Origin: Acidobacteria bacterium 37-71-11
Lineage (GTDB): Bacteria > Acidobacteriota > Thermoanaerobaculia > Thermoanaerobaculales > Thermoanaerobaculaceae
Direction: 5' to 3'
Length of the DNA: 5,085 nucleotides
NCBI GenBank assembly: GCA_002279285.1
Contig: NCBR01000195.1
Coordinates: 1 to 5,085, forward strand
Made by a program: the position numbers and the translations under genes. This document shows positions 1-5,085 of the stretch, in pieces; position 1 is the first letter of the stretch; each line of letters opens with the position of its first letter. Below the pieces are notes generated by a model that was given only the letters and a program-made list of their open reading frames with translations, was not told the DNA's origin and did not search any database.

Positions 1-1238
1 CGCCACGCCCGCGCCGCGAGGACGGTCACCGCCCCGGCCAGGAACGCGGCGGCCGCGATCGCCGCGGCCGGCAGCGGCGGCGCCGGCTCGCGTCGGAGCG
101 GCGCCGCGGCCGGAGCGGCGGCGGCGGGGGGCCGCACCGCAAGCGTGAGCGCCGGCAGCGTCTGGCTGGCGTAGCTGCGGCCGGGGCGGTAGGTGCAGAA
201 CGTGACTTCCGGCAGCTCGTATGTGCCCGGTCGCGCCTCGATCGGGATCCGCCAGCGCCGCCACCCCACGAGGCCGTGCCGGGACGGCTTCCACGCGTGC
301 GACTCCTCGGGCTCGAAACTGCGCACCCCGGCCGGGAGGGGCAGCGGCGGCGGTTCGAGGAGTGGGAGGTTCCCGGCGCCGCGCACGCTGACCTCGACCG
401 AGGCAAGGTCGCCACCGGCAGCGTCGGCCTCGACAAGACGGCGCGAGAACTCGAGGTCGCCCACGGCCCCGAAGAACGGCGCCGGCGCGGGAGGAAGCTC
501 CGCGACCTCGACGTTCTGCGGCCGCGAGGTGGCGGTGAGCGCCGGCGCTCCCGGGTTGTCCGGCTCCGCGCCCCAGTCGGCGGCGCGGGCAACGGCCGGC
601 GGGATCTCAAGGCGTCCGGCATGCACCGGGATCACCAGCCAGCCGGCCAGCGGCAGCAGACCCGGCGGCAGCACGCCACGTCCGGCCGGCGGCGCGCCAC
701 CCGCGGGGATGCGCTCGCTCCAGCTGTCGGGGAACGACGCCTGCACATCCCACCCCTCGCCGCTCGCCTCGGGCGGCACCGCCACGAAGAACTGGACGAT
801 CAGCGGCTCGCCTACCGCAACTTTGGCGCTCGAGAGCTGCATGAACAGCTCCGGGCGTTCGCCCCCGCGACGCCCGCCGGCAAGGGCGTTGCCGCTCACC
901 GCCTTGGTGAACACCTCGCTGTCGCCGAACCGGACCCGGGTCGGACCAACCGCAATCGGCCCGAGCGTCCGGGCGCGCAGCACCCAGGTCAGGACGGTGG
1001 TCGCGACCGGTTCCGCCCCGCGCCAGGTGATCTCCTGGGCGAGCACGGGCCCGGCGAGCACCTCCAGGTTGGTGAGGTCGCCGAGCGTGCCGCTGATGTC
1101 GCCGGCCGTGGGGCCCACGGTCACAACCTGGTAGCGGATCGTCCCTGGGATCGTGCCCTGGGCGAAGTGGGCGACCGGGGCGGCTGCGGCCGCGACGGCG
1201 AGGAGAGCGACGGCGAGTGCCGTGAAGGTGCCGCGCAT
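1..1238 (-). CDS. batD: BatD-type envelope protein, 3' end beyond window
   Basis: Reading from the ATG at 1238 leftward gives 412 codons without a stop, up to the window edge. A signal peptide covers about residues 1-26 (MRGTFTALAVALLAVAAAAA). Three beta-sandwich-like regions follow. The first (about 45-125) has VLAGP, TWVLRARTLGPIAVGP. The second (about 137-235) opens with SAKVAVGEPLIVQFFVAVPP. The third (about 255-375) carries the BatD hallmark FFGAVGDLEF at 255-264, GAGNLPLLEPP at 287-297, and RWRIPIEARPGTYELPEVTF with YRPG, matching the 'iP...G.y.iP.v.f' pattern. An Ala/Pro linker leads to a transmembrane helix at about 390-409. BatD proteins usually continue with a cytoplasmic tail, so tens to more than a hundred residues are probably missing. 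The bulk should face the periplasm or outside. AGAGGA-type Shine-Dalgarno sequence sits six to seven bases upstream inside batB. The gene is last among those visible; whether a BatE-like or other gene follows is unknown. Confidence 0.92.
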   Translation of the reverse strand, partial: MRGTFTALAVALLAVAAAAAPVAHFAQGTIPGTIRYQVVTVGPTAGDISGTLGDLTNLEVLAGPVLAQEITWRGAEPVATTVLTWVLRARTLGPIAVGPTRVRFGDSEVFTKAVSGNALAGGRRGGERPELFMQLSSAKVAVGEPLIVQFFVAVPPEASGEGWDVQASFPDSWSERIPAGGAPPAGRGVLPPGLLPLAGWLVIPVHAGRLEIPPAVARAADWGAEPDNPGAPALTATSRPQNVEVAELPPAPAPFFGAVGDLEFSRRLVEADAAGGDLASVEVSVRGAGNLPLLEPPPLPLPAGVRSFEPEESHAWKPSRHGLVGWRRWRIPIEARPGTYELPEVTFCTYRPGRSYASQTLPALTLAVRPPAAAAPAAAPLRREPAPPLPAAAIAAAAFLAGAVTVLAARAW

Positions 1239-2797
1239 CACCAGTCCTCTCCGGTTGCCGCGCCGGCCGGGGCCGCGGCGACGCGCGGTGCCGGAACGAG
1301 CGCGGCTCGGGCCGCGGCTTCGACGAGCCTCGCCCGGCTGCGCGCGTCGTTCGGGGTGGGGGCAGGCTCGGCGGTTGCCTGGGCGCGGCTGCGCGCCAGC
1401 GCGAGTTCGAGGTTGCGCCACGCCTCGGCGCGCTCCGGATCCGCCTGTACGGCCCGCCGCAACGGTTGCACGGCGCCGTCCGGATCGCCGCGCAGCAGCC
1501 GCACCGTCCCGAGGTCGTACCACGCGGTGCCCGCGAGCGACGGGACCCGCGCGAGATCCGCGAGGGCAACCTCGCCGGCGTCTTCGCCTTCGAGCGCTGC
1601 CGCCGTGGCCCACGCCAGCCGCAAGCCATCATCGCCGGGACGCAGCGCCAGCGCCTCGGCGTAGGCGCGAGTCGCCTCGCGCAACGCGTTGCGCTCGAGC
1701 GCGGCTTCGCCGCGCCGCGCCAGCACCGCGGCGCTGCCGGGGAGGATGCGCTGCCACAGCGGCGGGTGCGGCGTCGGAGGCGGCGCCGCGCCGAGCGTGG
1801 CCGGAACCAGGAGCAGCAGCGCGGCGGCGCTCTTGCGCCACGGCCAGAGCAGGAACGACGCGGTTGCCAGCAGGGCCGCGGCGAGCGCCGGCGGCGCGGA
1901 GCGCACCGGCGTGGTCTCGTGCGCGCTCGTCCGGACCGCCTGCGCCAGCGCGCCGGCGAGGGAACGGGTGGCGTCGGCCGAGCCGGCGTCGATGGCGTCG
2001 GCGGGCGAGGCGCAGAGGTCGCGCATCAGCTCCGGATGGGCGCGCGAGCGCACCAGCGCCCCGGCCGGATCCCGCACGTAGACCGCGGCGCCGTCCGGCG
2101 TCCGGCGCGGCACCGGCGCGCCGTTCTCGGTGCCGGCCACCAGCGTCACGATCGCGACGCCGCTGCGCCGCAAGCCTTGCGCCATCGCGGCCGCGTCGCC
2201 CTCGAGCTGCTCGCCGTCGGAGACGAGGACAACGGCGCGAGCGGGGTCGCCGGCATCGAGCATCGAGGCTGCGGTCGCGAGCAGGAGCGCGAGGTTCGAG
2301 CCCGGGACCAGCCCCTGGCCCAGGTTGGGGCCGGCGAGGGCCGCTACGACGGAGCCGGCGTCGGTGGTGAGCGGCACCTCCCGCCGCGCGCTCCCGGCCC
2401 CCACGGCAAGCGCCCACGTCGTCCGCGGCGTCCGCTCGAGCACCTGCCGCACCACGTGCGTGGCCCGGCCCAGGCGGTCGGGGGCGACGTCGGCGCAGCG
2501 CATCGAGGCCGACACGTCGAGCGCGATCACGGCGTCCAGCCCGCGGCCCGTTGCGAGGTCGGCCTCGCCCCACCTGGGGCCGGCGGCAGCGACCGCAGCG
2601 GCGGCGGCGGCGAGCAGCCATAGAGCGGCGCGGGCGGCGCCGGTCGCGGGGACCCCGCCGAGCCAACGCGACCAGAGGGGCCGGCTCGCCAGGCGCGCCT
2701 GCTGCAGCGCCCGCCACCGGGCAAGCCATGGAACGGCCGCCGCGGCCGCGAGCGCCGCCACCGCGAGCACGAGCCAGCCCGGATCGCTCCAGCTCAT
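1238..2797 (-). CDS. batB: BatB-BatC fusion: VWA membrane protein with C-terminal TPRs
   Basis: The protein has 519 residues from the chosen ATG. Helices lie at about 8-26 and 57-73. The VWA domain follows (about 86-290) with DVSAS at 94-98, then the BatB-typical DVAPDRLGRA at 103-112, PGSNLALLL with Ser167 in the position usually held by Thr, and SDGEQ with Asp194. A helix at about 303-319 ends the BatB part. A second hydrophobic stretch after RK (about 323-338) resembles a BatC signal peptide. TPR-like pairs follow: 355-388 (AAVLARRGEAALERNALREA), a degenerate pair at about 390-420, 421-455 (AWYDLGTVRLLRGDPDGAV), and 456-473 with AEAWRNLELAL, a BatC hallmark. BatB alone is about 320-340 residues, so the extra length is the fused BatC. 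The ATG is preferred over a GTG two codons upstream because GGAGGG then sits eight bases away and the ATGA overlap with batA is kept. The stop and the batD start share one base (TGATG). Confidence 0.92.
   Translation of the reverse strand: MSWSDPGWLVLAVAALAAAAAVPWLARWRALQQARLASRPLWSRWLGGVPATGAARAALWLLAAAAAAVAAAGPRWGEADLATGRGLDAVIALDVSASMRCADVAPDRLGRATHVVRQVLERTPRTTWALAVGAGSARREVPLTTDAGSVVAALAGPNLGQGLVPGSNLALLLATAASMLDAGDPARAVVLVSDGEQLEGDAAAMAQGLRRSGVAIVTLVAGTENGAPVPRRTPDGAAVYVRDPAGALVRSRAHPELMRDLCASPADAIDAGSADATRSLAGALAQAVRTSAHETTPVRSAPPALAAALLATASFLLWPWRKSAAALLLLVPATLGAAPPPTPHPPLWQRILPGSAAVLARRGEAALERNALREATRAYAEALALRPGDDGLRLAWATAAALEGEDAGEVALADLARVPSLAGTAWYDLGTVRLLRGDPDGAVQPLRRAVQADPERAEAWRNLELALARSRAQATAEPAPTPNDARSRARLVEAAARAALVPAPRVAAAPAGAATGEDW
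1245..1252 (-). promoter_or_regulatory. Ribosome binding site of batD
   Basis: The minus strand reads GGAGAGGA here, within the last codons of batB, with six bases before the batD ATG at 1238. It supports independent plus coupled initiation at the TGATG junction and fixes this ATG, directly followed by a clear signal peptide, as the start. Confidence 0.7.
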
Positions 2798-3714
2798 GCC
2801 CACGCCCTCCGCCCGGCGGCGTCGAGCAGCGCCGCCGCGACCAGCAGGCAGGCGGCCCAGCGCGCCGGAACGGCGCTGCGGTCCTCCGCGGTGGCCCGGG
2901 GCCTGGCCGCCTTTTCGACCGGTTGCAGGCGGGCCAGGTCCGCGAAGGCGGCCGCGAGCGCGGCGCCGTCGCGGGCGCGGACGAACCGGCCGCCGGTGCG
3001 GGACGCGATGGCCCGCAGCAGCGCCTCATTCACTCGCCCCGAACCCCCCTCAGCCTCGCCCCCCGACACGGCCACTGTGTCCACGGGGATCCCGCGATCG
3101 GCGGCGGCCTCGGCCGCAGTGAGCGGGTCGAGCGCTCCCGCGTTGCTCTCGCCGTCGGTGACGAGGACGATGCCCGCGCTGCCGCGCGCGCTCCCGCGCA
3201 GCAGTTCGAGCGCCACCGCGAGCCCGTCGCCGAGCGCGGTGCGGGGCCCGAGAGCGGCCGGCGCGAGGTTCGACATGAGCGCGATCAGCGTCGCGTGATC
3301 GTGAGTGAGGGGCGACAGCACCGCCGCGCGGGCGCCGAACGCGACGAGCGCCAGCCGGTCGTCGTGGCGGGCGGCGGCCAGGGTCTGCACCGCACGCCGG
3401 GCCGCCGCGAGCGCGTCGCCTCCCCCCCCGCGGGCGCCCATCGAGGCGGAGACGTCGAGCAGCACGACGACGTCCCGTCCGCTGGACGGCGAGCGGCTCA
3501 TGAAGAGGCGAGCCGGCCCGGCGGCGGCCGCCCAGGCCGCCGCAACGCCGAGCAGGGCGAGCGCCGGCGCCGCCTGCGCCAGACGGATGCGCCGACCCGC
3601 CGTCGCCAGCGCCGGCACGCGCTGGTGACGGTTGCGGCGCGCGGTCAGCCAGGCAAGGAGCAATGGCGCCGCCGCCGCGAGCGGCAGCAGCCACGGGTGC
3701 GCAAAGCCGTTCAT
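2794..3714 (-). CDS. batA: BatA-type VWA domain membrane protein
   Basis: This complete protein of 306 residues is close to the usual BatA length of 310-340. Two hydrophobic helices at about 5-25 and 47-67 precede the VWA domain (about 80-265), and a C-terminal helix lies at about 284-300. The metal-ion-dependent adhesion site (MIDAS) is intact: DVSAS at residues 87-91, Thr159 in RTALGDGLAVALELL, and Asp187 in VTDGESNAG. GIPVDTVAV and ALLRAIASRTGGRFVRA are also typical of BatA. The domain is therefore predicted to bind a divalent metal and engage a partner; whether it lies on the cytoplasmic or outer side is not certain from sequence. The ATG start overlaps the previous stop as ATGA and has no good Shine-Dalgarno, so translation probably depends on coupling. 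The 3' end overlaps batB the same way. A run of eight G encodes glycines 96-98 just after the MIDAS motif. Family call is firm; function within the Bat complex is inferred. Confidence 0.93.
   Translation of the reverse strand: MNGFAHPWLLPLAAAAPLLLAWLTARRNRHQRVPALATAGRRIRLAQAAPALALLGVAAAWAAAAGPARLFMSRSPSSGRDVVVLLDVSASMGARGGGGDALAAARRAVQTLAAARHDDRLALVAFGARAAVLSPLTHDHATLIALMSNLAPAALGPRTALGDGLAVALELLRGSARGSAGIVLVTDGESNAGALDPLTAAEAAADRGIPVDTVAVSGGEAEGGSGRVNEALLRAIASRTGGRFVRARDGAALAAAFADLARLQPVEKAARPRATAEDRSAVPARWAACLLVAAALLDAAGRRAWA
2805..2810 (-). promoter_or_regulatory. Ribosome binding site that decides the batB start
   Basis: On the minus strand this reads GGAGGG, inside the end of batA. It is eight bases from the ATG at 2797, an ideal distance, but only about two bases from the GTG at 2803. 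This favours the ATG, which also gives the same ATGA overlap seen at the gene 2/batA junction. Confidence 0.7.
3597..3619. repeat. 23-base direct repeat, copy A (inside batA)
   Basis: This 23-base stretch is identical to the one at 3728-3750, 131 bases away in the same orientation. On the minus strand it encodes VPALATA, residues 33-39 of the BatA protein, between its first two membrane helices. Confidence 0.75.
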
Positions 3715-4439
3715 CGCGCGGCCCCCGCCGCCGTCGCCAGCGCCGGCACGGCGGCGAGCACCTCGCGGACCAGCAGCACGGCGTCGTCCGCCGCCGGCTC
3801 ACGGCTGGCGTAGCGCGCCTCGTCGGCGAGCACGAGCGCGAGGCCGAACGGGCGCGCCGCAACCGGATCGAGTCTGGCGGCCAGCAAGCGGGAGAGTTCC
3901 CGCGTGGTCATCGCGACGCACGGCGCGCCGGTGACGTTCTGAAGGAACTCACGGCAGGTGCGGGCAAGCCGGTCGGCGGCGTCGGGCCGGCTCCAGCCCG
4001 CCGGCAAGGTCAGCGGGCGCAGCGCTCTCGCGAGCGCGCCGGCAGGGTCGGGCCGCCGCCAGCGGCGCAGGGCCGCGGCCGCAAGCGCCACGGTTGCGGC
4101 GAGGAGCACGGTTGCGGCGGCTGCGAGCCAGGGCAGCGGCGGTGGCGCCGGGACCACGACGGGAGCGACGGCGGCCTGCGCCCCCAGCGTGGGCTGCACC
4201 ACGACGACGGCCGGGTCCGGCGCGCCGGGCAGCGGCACCGCGAGCGTTCCGAGGGCGAGCGGCCTTAACACCACGGTGCCGCCCGCCGCCGCCGGCCGAG
4301 GGGCGGCCGCGACGAGGAAGTCGCCGACCACCGCGCCCTCCCGCAGCGCCGCGACCGGACCGGCAACGTGGACCGGCACCGGCGCGCCGAACGGGACCGT
4401 GAGAGCCGCGGCCAGCAGGGGAAGGGCGAAGCTAGGCAC
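3711..4439 (-). CDS. Membrane-anchored protein with DUF4381-like tail, between DUF58 and BatA genes
   Basis: The 242-residue protein starts at GTG, four bases after a GGAGG, and overlaps the DUF58 stop. Residues 1-20 are a hydrophobic signal-peptide-like segment. Residues 20-85 look like a small beta-rich outer domain, with a GDFLVAAAPRP stretch and then RPLALGTLAVPLP, which recalls the 'lG...lP' endings of BatD-type domains. A Pro-rich linker (about 93-103) leads into a transmembrane helix (about 103-124), then RRWRR as a positive-inside signal. The cytoplasmic tail (125-242) contains CREFLQNVTGAP, TTRELSRLLAARL and LADEARYAS, a pattern like the DUF4381 or BatD C-terminal helical region. Small proteins of this type commonly sit between DUF58 and batA in such clusters. 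Residue 58 is encoded by TTA, the only TTA codon noticed in the window, followed by AGG. The family assignment rests on pattern and context, not a database match; the membrane topology is more certain than the domain name. The stop overlaps batA as ATGA. Confidence 0.8.
   Translation of the reverse strand: MPSFALPLLAAALTVPFGAPVPVHVAGPVAALREGAVVGDFLVAAAPRPAAAGGTVVLRPLALGTLAVPLPGAPDPAVVVVQPTLGAQAAVAPVVVPAPPPLPWLAAAATVLLAATVALAAAALRRWRRPDPAGALARALRPLTLPAGWSRPDAADRLARTCREFLQNVTGAPCVAMTTRELSRLLAARLDPVAARPFGLALVLADEARYASREPAADDAVLLVREVLAAVPALATAAGAAR
3728..3750. repeat. 23-base direct repeat, copy B (end of the small protein gene)
   Basis: Identical to 3597-3619. On the minus strand it encodes VPALATA, residues 231-237, near the C-terminus of the DUF4381-like protein. 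Both copies are read in the same frame relative to the repeat although they lie in different genes. Confidence 0.75.
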
Positions 4440-5085
4440 CGCGCCTCCGGCCGCGGGCGAGGAAGGCGCGCGCCAACACGGGCCCCAGGTTGGTGTCCGG
4501 CGTCGCGGTGACGACGTCCGCCCGCACGCCTTCGAGCTCGGGGATGGAGAGCGCCGGGGACGCGGCGCTCCACCCGGCGGCGCCCGACGGGGCGCGGGCG
4601 GGGATCAGGGCGCGCGCCGTGCCGATCCCGGCGCGGTCGTCCCACAGCCGCACGACGAGCAGCTCGTGCCGCCGCGCGAGCGCGGCCAGGCGCCGGCCGT
4701 ACCCCTGTCCGAGCAGCGGCGAGATCACGACCAGGATGCCGGGGCGGGGCAACAACCTGGGCGCCTCGGCGAGCGCGCCGGCGAGGTCCCCGATGGTCGC
4801 GGCGGGCCGCAGCCGGAGGACGGCCTGCACCATGCGCAGCAGCGCCGCCGGGTCGCGCTGCGGCGCCAGCAGCAGCTCCATGTGGTCGCTCCAGGCCGCG
4901 AGCGTCACCCGGTCGCCGCCGGCGATCGCGGCGCTGCCGACGAGCGCAACCGCGTCCGCGGCCACGTCGAGCAGGCAACGGTCGCCGCTGCCGGCGGCGA
5001 GGGCGGCCCCGACGTCGAGGAGGAACAGCACCGTCCGGTTGCGCTCCTCGACGTAGCGCCGGACCGCGAGCCGCCCGGTGCGCGC
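4432..5085 (-). CDS. DUF58 domain protein of a MoxR/Bat cluster, 5' end missing
   Basis: The reading frame is open from the right edge, giving 217 visible residues and a TAG stop; the true start lies outside the window. The first visible residues, ARTGRLAVRRYVEERNRTV, match the DUF58 signature (ARTG.L.VR.Y..ER.RTV) that leads into a VWA-like fold, followed by the strand LFLLD. The end, with ATPDTNLGPVLARAFLARG, fits the usual DUF58 C-terminus. DUF58 proteins are typically 290-450 residues and are encoded next to MoxR AAA+ ATPases; their biochemical role is not settled. The visible part has no membrane helix, so it should be cytoplasmic, while any N-terminal helices would lie off-window. Oddly, the metal-site positions are degenerate: visible residues 24-28 read DVGAA instead of DxSxS, and a later strand reads ISPLL where many relatives have ISD. 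A GTG at 5031 encodes an internal valine and is not a credible start because the conserved signature lies upstream of it. The 3' end overlaps the next gene by 8 bases. Confidence 0.88.
   Translation of the reverse strand, partial: ARTGRLAVRRYVEERNRTVLFLLDVGAALAAGSGDRCLLDVAADAVALVGSAAIAGGDRVTLAAWSDHMELLLAPQRDPAALLRMVQAVLRLRPAATIGDLAGALAEAPRLLPRPGILVVISPLLGQGYGRRLAALARRHELLVVRLWDDRAGIGTARALIPARAPSGAAGWSAASPALSIPELEGVRADVVTATPDTNLGPVLARAFLARGRRRGA
4444..4448 (-). promoter_or_regulatory. Closely spaced ribosome binding site of the gene after DUF58
   Basis: The minus strand reads GGAGG, followed by CGCG and then the GTG start at 4439. The four-base spacing is shorter than optimal, but no other start codon lies near the signal-peptide-like N-terminus, so this GTG is the best choice. 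Confidence 0.55.

Noticed and set aside
607..1632. Minus-strand open frame of about 340 codons in another frame across the batB/batD junction
   Set aside because: It is Arg-rich and runs through the well-supported batB end and batD start in a different frame; the BatB and BatD frames carry the family motifs.
276..1664. Long plus-strand open frame of about 460 codons
   Set aside because: It is antisense to batD and the end of batB, is extremely Arg/Ala/Gly-rich and has no recognisable motif. Such frames arise in very GC-rich coding DNA because stop codons are rare on both strands.
2798..2803. GTG start for batB two codons upstream
   Set aside because: It lies only about two bases from the Shine-Dalgarno and would lengthen the overlap; the ATG at 2797 fits better.
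2551..3813. Plus-strand open frame of about 420 codons opposite batB and batA
   Set aside because: Low-complexity Arg/Gly/Pro/Ala composition with no domain, while the opposite strand encodes clear VWA proteins with conserved motifs.
1..5085. Promoters, terminators, RNA genes, CRISPR arrays, insertion sequences
   Set aside because: No gaps exist between genes, and I saw no repeat arrays, transposase motifs, tRNA-like folds or hairpin-plus-T terminators. GC-rich inverted words are frequent but lie inside conserved coding sequence.
1..5085. A wholly new defence or signalling system
   Set aside because: Gene order and motifs (DUF58, small membrane protein, BatA, BatB-TPR, BatD) match the known MoxR-associated Bat cluster; the oddities are variations on it.

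Overview
The window is a single, fully packed stretch of protein-coding DNA, all read from the minus strand (right to left). G+C is very high, roughly three quarters by eye, with a strong G/C preference at third codon positions. The composition and the gene set suggest a high-GC environmental Gram-negative bacterium, for example of the Myxococcota, Acidobacteriota, Gemmatimonadota or a related lineage. The sequence has no rRNA or other marker gene to settle this, so the taxonomy is a guess.

In transcription order the genes are: (1) the C-terminal two thirds or so of a DUF58 protein, entering from the right edge (5085 to 4432); (2) a small membrane-anchored protein with a signal peptide, one transmembrane helix and a DUF4381-like cytoplasmic tail (4439 to 3711); (3) a BatA-type membrane protein with a von Willebrand factor A (VWA) domain (3714 to 2794); (4) a BatB-type VWA membrane protein fused to a BatC-like TPR domain (2797 to 1238); (5) a BatD-type multi-domain surface protein (1238 to the left edge), whose end lies outside the window. 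This is the Bat (Bacteroides aerotolerance) / MoxR-associated cluster. Such clusters normally begin with a MoxR AAA+ ATPase, which would be expected just beyond the right edge but is not visible.

Every gene overlaps the next (8, 4, 4 and 1 bases), so there is no intergenic DNA, and no promoter or terminator could be identified. This points to one translationally coupled mRNA with proteins made in fixed proportion. The inferred picture is a cell-envelope complex: the DUF58 protein on the cytoplasmic side next to the ATPase, two membrane VWA proteins with their metal-binding domains between membrane helices, TPRs for protein contacts, and BatD plus the small protein presenting beta-rich domains outside the membrane. 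The biochemical function of Bat systems is not settled; stress or oxygen tolerance and envelope integrity are the usual proposals.

This is a recognisable system rather than a new one. The points worth a second look are the DUF58 protein's loss of the VWA-type metal-site residues, what looks like a remnant BatC signal peptide inside the BatB-BatC fusion, the shortened outer domain of the small second protein, a 23-base direct repeat across the junction of genes 2 and 3 that could fuse them in frame, a run of eight G in batA right after its metal-site motif, and a lone TTA codon.
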